DNA from: Anaerolineales bacterium UBA6055
Lineage (GTDB): Bacteria > Chloroflexota > Anaerolineae > Aggregatilineales > Phototrophicaceae
Assembly: GCA_002428985.1 (NCBI GenBank)
Contig: DIYL01000018.1
Coordinates: 1 to 64,000, forward strand
Reading direction: 5' to 3'
DNA length: 64,000 nt
Part shown: positions 24,082 through 33,070 of the stretch, one piece after another
Layout: each line of letters starts with the position of its first letter
Position numbering within the stretch: position 1 is the stretch's first letter
The notes under the pieces: generated by a model
Told to the model about the DNA's origin: nothing
The model's database searches: none
The model's input: the letters and a program-made list of their open reading frames with translations, nothing else
Position numbers and translations under genes: made by a program

Positions 24082-25164
24082 ATGGCAAAAAAGAGTCGGA
24101 CACGGGCAGCACGTGAACGTCGTCAAAAAGAGCAACGCCGCAATCAACAACGTCTCATTATTGTTGGAATTGTCATTGTTGCGATTTTGGCAATTGGGTT
24201 ATTTGCTGTATCCACACAACCAACTGAGGCATTTATTCCGCAGGATTTGGCTGAAAAATACGATGGGTTGCAACGGTCATCATCTATCGAGGGATATCCA
24301 CGTTTAGGCGATCCAGATGCACCTGTTGTAGTCGAAGAATATTCAAGTTTTTCATGCCCGGGTTGTGAAGGTTTCCATGCTACTTCATTGAGTGCAATAC
24401 TGGATCGAGTTCGTACTGGGCAAGTGTTGTTTACATATATCCCACTACAAACAGGATCTATTCCAAATGCAGAAGGATCAGCACGGGCTGCATTATGCGC
24501 AGGGCAACAAGGACAATTTTGGGAAATGCACGATATGCTATTTGATTGGCATACACGCTATGGCAATACGGCATTTTCGCAAAGCCGTTTTATGGCTGGG
24601 GTTGATGGCTTGGGTATGAATGCTGATTCTTTCCTATCGTGTTTTAACTCTGCACCGATTACAGAAACGTTAAATAATGCGATTGAAGAGGGTGTCGGAC
24701 GTACACCAACAATTGCTGTAAATGGCGTGACACTTACTCCTGAACAAGCAGGAGGTATCCCGACGACACCAGAGATTTTACGTGCAATTGATAATGCGAC
24801 TCCGAGTGATTGGCGACCTAGTGCCGATGATGTAGAAGAACCTGAGGATGCTGAGGCTGAGGAAACACCGGAGGCCGAGGCACAAGCTGATGAAACTACC
24901 GATGCTGATGTTGAGGCAACCGCTGAGCCGGAAGCAGATGAAGCATCTGAAACTGATGCTGAGGAATCTGCAGAGTCTGATATGGATGAAAATACAGAGA
25001 CTGACTCCGAAGAAATGTCTGAATCTGATGCTGATGTAGCGACCGATTCCGATGCAGATGAAATGGCCGATTCTGATACAGAGGAAGAAACTACAGAATC
25101 TGATGCAGAAGAAACTACAGATGTTGAGGCTGAGGAAACACCCGAGACTGATAGTGGTGACTAG
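24082..25164 (+). CDS. DsbA-like thioredoxin-fold protein with long acidic tail
   Basis: 360 residues. A very basic N-terminus (RTRAARERRQKEQRRNQQR) is followed by a membrane helix (about 29-47), then a DsbA/BdbD-type domain (about 70-235) with active site CPGC in SSFSCPGCEGFH and cis-Pro in GRTPTIAVNG. It should form or shuffle disulfides outside the membrane. From about residue 245 to the end it is a low-complexity tail of Asp, Glu, Ser, Thr and Ala with many ESDAEE/ETPE-like units and no basic residues. The tail is extracytoplasmic. GAGG stands before the ATG and a terminator follows. Confidence 0.82.
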   Translation: MAKKSRTRAARERRQKEQRRNQQRLIIVGIVIVAILAIGLFAVSTQPTEAFIPQDLAEKYDGLQRSSSIEGYPRLGDPDAPVVVEEYSSFSCPGCEGFHATSLSAILDRVRTGQVLFTYIPLQTGSIPNAEGSARAALCAGQQGQFWEMHDMLFDWHTRYGNTAFSQSRFMAGVDGLGMNADSFLSCFNSAPITETLNNAIEEGVGRTPTIAVNGVTLTPEQAGGIPTTPEILRAIDNATPSDWRPSADDVEEPEDAEAEETPEAEAQADETTDADVEATAEPEADEASETDAEESAESDMDENTETDSEEMSESDADVATDSDADEMADSDTEEETTESDAEETTDVEAEETPETDSGD

Positions 25165-25185
25165 TCCACTATAAATGGATATATG

Positions 25186-25213
25186 AGAGCAGGTTTTTAT
25201 GCCTGCTCTTTTT
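25186..25213. terminator. Intrinsic terminator
   Basis: AGAGCAGG (25186-25193), loop TTTTTATG, CCTGCTCT (25202-25209), followed by TTTT. It ends the DsbA-like gene on + and lies beside the end of the convergent HIT gene. Flanking T tract favours the + direction. Confidence 0.85.
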
Positions 25214-25218
25214 AGTTA

Positions 25219-25569
25219 TTAACCTTGTTTAGATAGCATTGGACCTAGTTTACGACCGCCGAGAATGTGCATGTGAAGATGGAATACTTCTTGACCTCCA
25301 TCTTCGTTACAGTTGACCATGAGACGGTATCCACTTTCATCAATATTGTTTTCTTTGGCGATTTTTGCAGCTACTGTAAACATACGTCCAAGCGTTAACT
25401 CGTCAGCTTCTGTTACATCGTTGGCTGTTGGGATTTCTTTCTTGGGTATAACAAGAATATGCACAGGCGCTTGCGGTGCAATGTCTCGAAACGCCAATAC
25501 CAAATCGTCTTCGTAAACGATATCGGCAGGAATCTCTTTAGCAATGATTTTTGCGAAAATTGTACTCAT
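25219..25569 (-). CDS. HIT-family nucleotide-binding protein
   Basis: 116 residues of the HINT branch of the histidine-triad family. The triad motif HLHMHILGG is near the C-terminus, and the N-terminal MSTIFAKIIAKEIPADIVYEDD is typical. These enzymes hydrolyse nucleoside phosphoramidates such as AMP-lysine. AAGGTAGGG precedes the ATG. It lies 13 bases downstream of fabG on the same strand and may be co-transcribed with it. Confidence 0.9.
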   Translation of the reverse strand: MSTIFAKIIAKEIPADIVYEDDLVLAFRDIAPQAPVHILVIPKKEIPTANDVTEADELTLGRMFTVAAKIAKENNIDESGYRLMVNCNEDGGQEVFHLHMHILGGRKLGPMLSKQG

Positions 25570-25582
25570 TGTAAACCCTACC

Positions 25583-26335
25583 TTACATCACCATACCGCC
25601 GTCAACGACAAGTGTTTGTCCGGTGATGTAACTTGCACCGGGAGATGCGAGGAAGGCAACGGCTGTTGCAATATCTTCAGGTGTTCCCATACGGCCTAAT
25701 GGGATAGCTGAAATCGCCCCTTCTTTGAGTTCATCGGATAGGTCGGCTGTCATATCTGTACCAACAAAGCCTGGTGCCACTGCATTCACAGTAATGCCAC
25801 GTGGTGCTACTTCTTTGGCGAGTGACTTGGTCATACCGATGATGCCGGCTTTACTAGCGGCATAGTTTGTTTGACCACCGTTACCCGCAATACCAACTAC
25901 ACTTGTGATATTAATGATGCTGCCTGTACGTTTTCGCATCATAGTGCGAACTGCTGTTTTACAGCATAACCATGTGCTACGAAGGTTCGTATTGATGACC
26001 GCATCAAAGTCTTCGGGTTTCATCATCATGATCACATTGTCACGTGTCATTCCAGCGTTATTCACCAGAATGTCAATTGTCCCATGACTTTCTTTGGATG
26101 TGATGGATTTAAACATGTCTTTGACTTGCTCTTCATCACCGACGTCAGCTTGCCATGCGCTTGCTGTTCCACCGTTTGCTTCAATTTCTGCGACAACTTC
26201 GCGGGCAGCGTCTTCACTGCTACGATAGTTTACAATGACAGTTGCGCCACGACTGGCTAACTCAAGGCAAATAGCGCGACCAATACCACGACTACCACCA
26301 GTGACTAATGCGATTTTTCGTATTAAATCTGACAT
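25583..26335 (-). CDS. fabG: 3-oxoacyl-ACP reductase-type SDR
   Basis: 250 residues, a classical short-chain dehydrogenase/reductase. The cofactor motif TGGSRGIGRAI is near 13-23, NNAGMTRDN near 90, and the catalytic Ser-Tyr-Lys are in INITSVVG and YAASKAG. The Arg after TGGS predicts NADPH. The GMTRDN segment and length match FabG of fatty-acid synthesis, which reduces 3-oxoacyl-ACP. No other fatty-acid synthesis genes are adjacent, so another SDR substrate is possible. AAGGGAG lies before the ATG. Confidence 0.85.
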   Translation of the reverse strand: MSDLIRKIALVTGGSRGIGRAICLELASRGATVIVNYRSSEDAAREVVAEIEANGGTASAWQADVGDEEQVKDMFKSITSKESHGTIDILVNNAGMTRDNVIMMMKPEDFDAVINTNLRSTWLCCKTAVRTMMRKRTGSIINITSVVGIAGNGGQTNYAASKAGIIGMTKSLAKEVAPRGITVNAVAPGFVGTDMTADLSDELKEGAISAIPLGRMGTPEDIATAVAFLASPGASYITGQTLVVDGGMVM

Positions 26336-26477
26336 AATTACTCCCTTAGATGGAATAAAACTGCTAAGTATCTTATATCATAGAACGTTTTCTGGCTGAG
26401 AGGTATGCAGGCAGAATTACGCTTCTAAACAATTGCTCTGATAATAATAAAACCATAGTTCGCGATAAACGTTACGC

Positions 26478-28037
26478 CTATGGTCGACCACCAACCCACC
26501 CGATAAAGTCCACTTGTCCACGTAAATCGACAGTAAGATTATTCGCACCAAATCCATTGAAATTAGAGTAGTAAACGTCAATGCGACCATCGACACGCGG
26601 GTTAATTCCTGTAAATGCAATAAAATTACTATCAGCGGAAAACTCTGGATCACACATACTGGGTGGTGGGTTGCCTGTGGCTATATTGCTATAGTCGCGT
26701 TCTTTAACACGAATACCATATGGACATTGTCCAGAAGACCCACCAATTGCCATCCGTTCGCCGTTGGGTGACCAAGCTGCTGACATGCTGAATCTGGGAA
26801 AGTCGAGTTCATCATCACGTCGGAGTAATTCGCCGTCAGACGTCATCAGCACAATCTGATTAGATGTATCGGCTACTTGTACAATGACAGACTGACCATT
26901 GGGTGACCATGATTCGGATAGATAGCTGGCTGTATCTGGTGCTCCTTCTAGTGTTACTTCTTTTGTTTGATTCGTCAGAATGTTAGCTTGCCAGATGCGT
27001 CGTTGTGGATTCAGCAAATCAAATTGGTCACCACTGGCAAATGCCAATAAGGAACGATTGATCCAGTATGGGGGTTCAGTAACCCATGTCTCCGAAATTT
27101 GTGTAATGTTACCCGTTGCGAGCTCATAGATATAGACATGACCACCTGTTGGTGGTGGTTGTGTTAGCGCGTTGCAAGCATTCTCCTCACCAGGTATCCA
27201 TGTTGGGCACACAGCACGGTCTGATACAAATGAAATAAATCGCCCATCGGGTGACCAACTGGGCCATAAATCATAGGAGCCTTGTTCGGTGAGCTTAGTA
27301 CGTGATGACCCATCTTTAGCATAGAGATAGATGTCAATATCATAACCTGTTGTGACTGCCATTGCCATCTGGCTACCATCGGGTGCCCAATCAGGTTCGA
27401 TGAAGAACCCGCGATGTACCAAGGGGTTATCTCCGGGTAAAACTCTTGCGCTTAGGCCGGATTCAAAATCTAGGATGTACAATCCGTTGGCTTCACTGTT
27501 GTCATCGACTCGTACATACGACAAGGCGTTGCCGGGTTGGGCAAGATAGATTTGTGAACCTGTATTGGAATCCATATCAAGGATTGGGATTCTAATCCCC
27601 GGACTGACAGGTGACACGAAATAGAGTGTTTCAATGCCTGTGTTGGGTTGTGCTGTTGCGATGTTACCAATGGTCTGTTGATCGTTAGAGTTGATAAATG
27701 CAATCATTGGATTGTCGATACCATCTTTTATGTTGTCTGCAACAGTGAATACTTCCCAATTATCATAAACGAAACCAACTTCGGGATTGGGTGTAATACT
27801 TGGTGTAGGTGTAATTGTTGGTGTATTGGTTGGTAAAGCTGTTGGTGTCATTGTCGGTGTTGCTGTTGATTCGAATGTTGCAGTCAACGTTGCCGTATGA
27901 CTGGGTGATGGGGTAGCTGTAAGTGTGGCAGTTGGCTCAACGGTTGCCGTCGGTGATGGTGTGACTGTAGGTTGTGCTGTTGCACCACATGCAGTTGTTA
28001 TTATGACTAGAACCAGAAAGATGATGTAACGTCGCAT
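26478..28037 (-). CDS. TolB/WD40-like beta-propeller lipoprotein
   Basis: 519 residues. The signal ends in a lipobox (IITTACGAT), then a Thr/Pro/Ala-rich spacer (about 20-85). The rest is a beta-propeller with repeated PD40 units: WAPDGSQMAMA, WSPDGRFISFVSDR, WSPNGQSVIV, WSPNGERMAIGG and FSADSNFIAFTG. It is exported and lipid-anchored. Such proteins serve as interaction platforms; no enzyme motif is present. It lies 87 bases downstream of the LysM lipoprotein on the same strand, and could be the tail of that operon, though the gap leaves room for a promoter. Confidence 0.8.
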   Translation of the reverse strand: MRRYIIFLVLVIITTACGATAQPTVTPSPTATVEPTATLTATPSPSHTATLTATFESTATPTMTPTALPTNTPTITPTPSITPNPEVGFVYDNWEVFTVADNIKDGIDNPMIAFINSNDQQTIGNIATAQPNTGIETLYFVSPVSPGIRIPILDMDSNTGSQIYLAQPGNALSYVRVDDNSEANGLYILDFESGLSARVLPGDNPLVHRGFFIEPDWAPDGSQMAMAVTTGYDIDIYLYAKDGSSRTKLTEQGSYDLWPSWSPDGRFISFVSDRAVCPTWIPGEENACNALTQPPPTGGHVYIYELATGNITQISETWVTEPPYWINRSLLAFASGDQFDLLNPQRRIWQANILTNQTKEVTLEGAPDTASYLSESWSPNGQSVIVQVADTSNQIVLMTSDGELLRRDDELDFPRFSMSAAWSPNGERMAIGGSSGQCPYGIRVKERDYSNIATGNPPPSMCDPEFSADSNFIAFTGINPRVDGRIDVYYSNFNGFGANNLTVDLRGQVDFIGWVGGRP

Positions 28038-28124
28038 ACGAACCTTATTTATTGTCTACCAACTCAAAACGCTAGCATACCATGCTCTTGTATCCGTCGC
28101 TACAGCAAAAAATAGGTGATTATC

Positions 28125-29042
28125 CTACGTATCGTTCACTGTCACAGTAACGATATGTTCAGTTTGGCGTTCGTCGTAATAGTCGACGGTTAAGGTGTAG
28201 GTCGTTGTTGTATCTGGACAGACTTCTTGGTTAGTGTTTGTCGTAATCAACTCGTTATTCAGGGTTAATTGACGGATATTTTGCACATCCCAACGTAGGA
28301 CGGTGCAGTTACCTCTTGATATGGACTCACTATCGGCACGGAAGAAAACAGCACTTGGGGTAAAGGTTTGGCTGGGTTGTGTAGCTGGAATTGAGTTTTC
28401 AGGGACGATGAGGATTTGACCAACTTGGATATTATTAGGGTTGTCGATGCAGTTTGCATCTTGTAATTCTTGAAGCGGTACATTGGCGCGGTTGGCAATA
28501 GATGTAAGTGAATCGCCTGCTTGAATTATATAGTTATCGATCCAATTTTCAGGAGGGGGACAGTCAACATCAGGTGTATTAGTGAGAATAGGCGTTGCAG
28601 TCGGTTCGATGAGCGTAATTATGCGTTGGAGTTGGTCAAATGCGATATTTTGCAGGTCTATGTAATTATAATTTGTGATGTTCGACAGCTGACTATCTTC
28701 ATTAACTGTGATTTGCTGACCCGAATTTATGCTCAAGGTCTGTTGGTTGCCACCAATTGTAAACGTCCCCTCAACGCTGATGATTTTTTGTGTATTGTCA
28801 TCTGACCAAATGATGGCGGTTCCTTGAATTGCAATTTCATGATTATTTATTTGCAATTGGACTTGCTGATTAAGCGGAGTTTGAATAAGCGTGTAGTTAT
28901 TTTCTACAAAACAAGTAGGTGTTGATCCTGATATAACAAGATAATCATTGCATGTTGTGGGTGTTGGTGTAACAACTGCTGAAGAACAACCAATGCAAGA
29001 AAGGAAGATTAAGATATAATTTCTGACTGCTTTAATCATCAT
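28125..29042 (-). CDS. Lipoprotein with FecR-like, LysM and Ig-like segments
   Basis: About 305 residues, starting at one of two adjacent ATGs (29042, 29039) that overlap the end of the upstream AlbA_2 gene. A signal with lipobox LSCIGCSS is followed by a FecR-like strand pattern (about 75-135, with SVEGTFTIGG and SINSGQQITVNED). A LysM motif follows (YIIQAGDSLTSIANRANVPL to QVGQILIVP), which binds peptidoglycan. The C-terminal Ig-like segment has SRGNCTVLRWDVQNIRQLTL and CPDTTTTYTLTV, a type common in Chloroflexota exported proteins. It is probably an envelope-attached adaptor. Confidence 0.8.
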   Translation of the reverse strand: MMIKAVRNYILIFLSCIGCSSAVVTPTPTTCNDYLVISGSTPTCFVENNYTLIQTPLNQQVQLQINNHEIAIQGTAIIWSDDNTQKIISVEGTFTIGGNQQTLSINSGQQITVNEDSQLSNITNYNYIDLQNIAFDQLQRIITLIEPTATPILTNTPDVDCPPPENWIDNYIIQAGDSLTSIANRANVPLQELQDANCIDNPNNIQVGQILIVPENSIPATQPSQTFTPSAVFFRADSESISRGNCTVLRWDVQNIRQLTLNNELITTNTNQEVCPDTTTTYTLTVDYYDERQTEHIVTVTVNDT

Positions 29043-30474
29043 CGAATTCATCTGTCGCAAGCACATAATAGGATCCGCGTTTTTGCCCACGTTTTTGTAG
29101 AATATTCTTGTTAACTAGGTTCACAAGGTCACGTCGAATTGTCTCAGGATGTACATCTGGGAACATGCCTTTTAAATCACTATTTGTGATACGACTGTTT
29201 TTATCTTTGTGTAAGTAAATAAGTGCAGATTCCTGACGCGGGTTTATTTTTTGACCTTTAAATACTCCGTGGAAACTGACGACTGATTGTGGTTTGGTTA
29301 ATTTCGTTTTTTGTTCTGTTGATTGGTGTTTTTTTGTATTGAGTGGCTTGGTCAGATTGACTTTAAAACCACTAGGGGTGTTTGTAAATTTAGGCGTTTG
29401 AAACCCTTTAGACTCCATTAGCTCTATGACGCGGTCAACGCCGTATCCGAGGCGTTCGATGAACCCCATGTCTGAGAGTACTTGTACGATGATTGGATTA
29501 CGTGAGAATCGCTCATCTTTTATATTATCTAGTGTCATCGGACCTGGTAGTGATCCTGGACTATGAACCTCAAGATGATTGCTATAGATATGAAGCCGAA
29601 TATTATCCCCTTGTATGCTATAGTCTCGATGGGCAACAGCATTGACAATGAGTTCACGTACTGCTTCCATTGGGTACTCATAATCTTCATCACGCTTCAT
29701 TGATTGTTTCAATGTGACTGATTTGCGTAAATTATCAGCTAGAAATGTTTCTGTTCTTCGGATTTGTTCAGGTAGTGTGCCTGAAATGTCTTGTCGGTTG
29801 AAGGTGTCCCCCATTTTATCACCTGCGAAACGTACAGCTGTAACTTCGGAACTCAGGCTATACTGCTTTGGAGATTTGCCGAAGAGTAAAATACCTGCAT
29901 TCGTGGGAACAAAATCATCTTGATGTTGGGCTAGACATCCGCGTTGAAACAGGATTTCTTTAACCGAGTATTGGCTCATTCCTGTGAGGCGTTTTGTATA
30001 TTGCTCAGCATCTTGCCAGTTAATATCTTCAATTGTGCTATCATATGCGATTTCTGACTCATAACTGTGTTCACCACGTGCTAGCATCAAGCGGCGTAAT
30101 TGTGATGGTGCTAAGGGTTCATTTTCTGTATTGTTGCGTTGAAGATAGTGTCCGTTATGGGCATATACATTCGGTAGACCCTGAGGGATTTGTACGATGA
30201 GATATGGTTTATTCCCTAATTCAATAATATAGGGCATGCTGATAAACAAGCGGGGTGTTAATGATAAGGCTATGTCTACTATGTCACGTTGTAACTTATC
30301 TATCTCAGACTGCTTAACCGAGTTGACAATTAGTGTACCACCGGAACAATTTGCCATTGCAACTAACGTCTGGGCAAGTTGAATGTCTTGTATTTGTGGT
30401 GATGTGAACTGTGCCACATAGTCGGTATCGCCCTTTTTGAGCAGAGTTTCTAGATCAGCTTTTGAGAGTTTCAT
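29032..30474 (-). CDS. AlbA_2/Schlafen-type ATP-binding protein with winged helix
   Basis: 480 residues. The N-terminal AlbA_2 (Schlafen AAA_4) domain spans about 5-125 and includes FTSPQIQDIQLAQTLVAMANCSGGTLIV. A RecG-C-like ATPase region follows (about 150-370) with YPMEAVRELIVNAVAHRDYSIQGDNIRLHIYSN and SPGSLPGPMT, matching the HATPase-like half of this family. A C-terminal winged helix (about 410-475) has ITNSDLKGMFPDVHPETIRRDLVNLV. Family members are usually called transcriptional regulators. It starts 2 bases after lon and overlaps the LysM gene, so the three are one operon. Confidence 0.8.
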   Translation of the reverse strand: MKLSKADLETLLKKGDTDYVAQFTSPQIQDIQLAQTLVAMANCSGGTLIVNSVKQSEIDKLQRDIVDIALSLTPRLFISMPYIIELGNKPYLIVQIPQGLPNVYAHNGHYLQRNNTENEPLAPSQLRRLMLARGEHSYESEIAYDSTIEDINWQDAEQYTKRLTGMSQYSVKEILFQRGCLAQHQDDFVPTNAGILLFGKSPKQYSLSSEVTAVRFAGDKMGDTFNRQDISGTLPEQIRRTETFLADNLRKSVTLKQSMKRDEDYEYPMEAVRELIVNAVAHRDYSIQGDNIRLHIYSNHLEVHSPGSLPGPMTLDNIKDERFSRNPIIVQVLSDMGFIERLGYGVDRVIELMESKGFQTPKFTNTPSGFKVNLTKPLNTKKHQSTEQKTKLTKPQSVVSFHGVFKGQKINPRQESALIYLHKDKNSRITNSDLKGMFPDVHPETIRRDLVNLVNKNILQKRGQKRGSYYVLATDEFDDD

Positions 30475-30476
30475 CG

Positions 30477-32924
30477 CTACTCATCTGTATCGTCTTGTTC
30501 TTCATCCTCCCGACTGCGGGCTTCGGCATCGATGTCTCGTTGGCGTTGGTCGGGTGGGTCTAGTAAGACTAAGTCTATCACTTCTTGCATATCTTCGACA
30601 AATTGAATAGTAATATCTTTTTGTACGGGTTTAGGAATGTCTCTGAGATCTTTTTGATTGTCTTTAGGTAAGATGACATGATTAATATTTTGGCGACGCG
30701 CTGCCATGACTTTTTCGACAACACCGCCAATTGGTAAAACATGACCCTGTAGGGTGAGTTCACCTGTCATTGCGAAGGTGCTTTTGACTTTTTGTTCTGT
30801 AAAAGCGGAGATAAGAGATGTCGCAAGGGTGATGCCTGCAGATGGTCCGTCTTTAGGTACGGCGCCTTCTGGCATATGAATGTGAATATCATAATTGTCA
30901 AAGTCGTCTATTGGGATGTCAAAATCATTCGCACGTGACCGCAGGTAACTGAGCGCGATTTGTGCTGATTCTTGTAGTACATCACCTAACTGTCCTGTGA
31001 GGGTGAGATTACCTTTCCCCGGCACAAGTGATACCTCAATGGTTTGAATATCGCCACCGACGGGAGTCCACACGAGACCTGTGACAATCCCGATTGTGTC
31101 ATTCCGATTGATACGTGTATCGATAACTTGTGGTGGTCCTAAGTATTTTTCTACAATTGTTGAGCTGATACGTCTCGGGAAGTGACGCTCTGTTGCAACT
31201 AATTTAGCAATTTTTCGGCATATTGTTGCGATTTCACGCTCTAAGTTACGGACACCACTTTCGTAAGTATAATGGCGAATTATATGTTGCAGGGCTTTCG
31301 TCTGAAACTGGATACCGTTTTCACTGACACCATTTGCCTTAAGTTGCTTTGGAATAAGAAAGCGTCGTGAGATTTGGATTTTTTCTTCTTCTGTATACCC
31401 TTTAAAATCAATAACTTCTAGACGATCTTCTAAGGCTTCTGGTATACCATACAAGTCATTGGCTGTGGTAATGAAGGTGACCTTTGATAAATCATAAGGG
31501 ACTTCCAAATAGTGATCTGTGAATGCACTGTTTTGCTCTGGGTCAAGGACTTCGAGCAAAGCCGCAGATGGATCTCCCCGAAAATCCGATGTCATTTTGT
31601 CGATTTCATCTAACATAAAGACAGGGTTGATTGTTTCTGCACGTTGCATTTGTTGAATAATGCGCCCCGGTAATGCCCCGATGTATGTGCGTCGGTGTCC
31701 TCGAATTTCTGCTTCATCACGTACACCCCCCAGGCTCACACGCAAAAATTTGCGTCCTAATGCATCGGCAATGCTCTGACCAAGTGATGTTTTACCAACT
31801 CCCGGTGGCCCAACAAAACATAAGATTGGGCTTTTCATTTCCTCACTGGCAAGTTTAAGGACGGCGATATGTTCGATAATACGTGCTTTGACTTTTTCAA
31901 GCCCATAATGTGCCTGATCAAGGATTTCTTCGGCCTTGTTTAAATCAAGGTTATCTTCCGTAAGTGCATTCCATGGGATTGTGAGAAGCCAATCAATATA
32001 AGTATGAATGACCCCAGATTCTGGTGACATGGGTGGTATTACGTTCAGACGTGACAGTTCTTTCATCGCTTTATCATGAGCATCACGTGGCATCTTAGCT
32101 TGAGATATTCGTTCGCTGATCTCTAGAATTTCTGTCTGGAAAACATCTAGTTCTCCAAGTTCTTGTTGGATAATCCGCAGTTGTTCACGCAGATACATTT
32201 CACGATGGTTTTCCGCCATCTCATCTTGTAAACGATGGTGAACTTCTTCACGAATTTCATTTTCCTGTAATTCCGATGTCAGCAAGAGGGCAAGTTGCTC
32301 GAGCCGTTTTTCAACGTTTAATTCTTCAAGTAGATTTTGTAATTCAGACGGTTTGAATGGAAGTGACGATGCAATTGTATCGCACAATTCACTAGCATTT
32401 TCGATTTGTAAAATATAGTCTACTACGCGATCTGGTAGGGCCTCGTGATACTGGGTGGCATGGTTAAATAGCTCGACAACGGTGGTAATAAGAGATTCAA
32501 TTTTCTCACTTTTTACTACATTCTCAGTTACTGGTCTAACTTTAGCAACCATGTAGTGTTCGCGTGGTTGAATATCAATAATTTCAACGCGTCGTCGCCC
32601 ATGTACCATGAGATGAGGATTATCAGGGTGGGTGTTTGTAATTTGACCTGGAGCAATTTCTGTTCCTATATGATGTACACTATCCAATACTGAATCATCA
32701 GTATCTTGTGGCTCACGACGCTTAACAGTGACTAGTGTTTGATGGTTTTCAGCGGATGCAAGAATAGATTGGAAGATAGTTGGGCTTTGAATAGGTAGAA
32801 TTGTGTACATTGATGGGAAAATGACATGCTCGTCTACAAAAATGACCGGACGTTGAAATGTACCATCATCATCTAGTGTAGCATTGGGAATATCTGAGAA
32901 TCCATCGTTTGGGTTGTTTGCCAA
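30477..32924 (-). CDS. lon: ATP-dependent protease La
   Basis: 815 residues, full length for LonA. It has an N-terminal substrate-recognition domain (about 25-230), a coiled region, the AAA+ module with Walker A GPPGVGKTSLGQ and Walker B VFMLDEIDKM, and the C-terminal peptidase with Ser in PKDGPSAGIT and Lys in GGVVEKVMAARR. It degrades damaged and regulatory proteins in the cytoplasm. The start is TTG with AAGG 8 bases upstream. The C-terminus is unusually acidic (SREDEEQDDTDE). It is the first gene of an operon with an AlbA_2 protein and a LysM lipoprotein. Confidence 0.95.
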   Translation of the reverse strand: MANNPNDGFSDIPNATLDDDGTFQRPVIFVDEHVIFPSMYTILPIQSPTIFQSILASAENHQTLVTVKRREPQDTDDSVLDSVHHIGTEIAPGQITNTHPDNPHLMVHGRRRVEIIDIQPREHYMVAKVRPVTENVVKSEKIESLITTVVELFNHATQYHEALPDRVVDYILQIENASELCDTIASSLPFKPSELQNLLEELNVEKRLEQLALLLTSELQENEIREEVHHRLQDEMAENHREMYLREQLRIIQQELGELDVFQTEILEISERISQAKMPRDAHDKAMKELSRLNVIPPMSPESGVIHTYIDWLLTIPWNALTEDNLDLNKAEEILDQAHYGLEKVKARIIEHIAVLKLASEEMKSPILCFVGPPGVGKTSLGQSIADALGRKFLRVSLGGVRDEAEIRGHRRTYIGALPGRIIQQMQRAETINPVFMLDEIDKMTSDFRGDPSAALLEVLDPEQNSAFTDHYLEVPYDLSKVTFITTANDLYGIPEALEDRLEVIDFKGYTEEEKIQISRRFLIPKQLKANGVSENGIQFQTKALQHIIRHYTYESGVRNLEREIATICRKIAKLVATERHFPRRISSTIVEKYLGPPQVIDTRINRNDTIGIVTGLVWTPVGGDIQTIEVSLVPGKGNLTLTGQLGDVLQESAQIALSYLRSRANDFDIPIDDFDNYDIHIHMPEGAVPKDGPSAGITLATSLISAFTEQKVKSTFAMTGELTLQGHVLPIGGVVEKVMAARRQNINHVILPKDNQKDLRDIPKPVQKDITIQFVEDMQEVIDLVLLDPPDQRQRDIDAEARSREDEEQDDTDE

Positions 32925-33070
32925 GTATTTAACCTTCTAGATGTGTATCTTATGTACGAATAGACTGCTAAGTTTAGCTCAGATTGATGTTAAATGTAAA
33001 GCGGGTCTTGTTCCTCAGAATAGACATCAGTAGACTTGTGTCGCTTATGTATATAATAGGACAGATGTTC

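Noticed and set aside
24820..25164. Tandem DNA repeat or mobile element in the acidic tail of the DsbA-like gene
   Set aside because: The units are degenerate and remain in frame; there are no flanking repeats or transposase, so this is protein low complexity.
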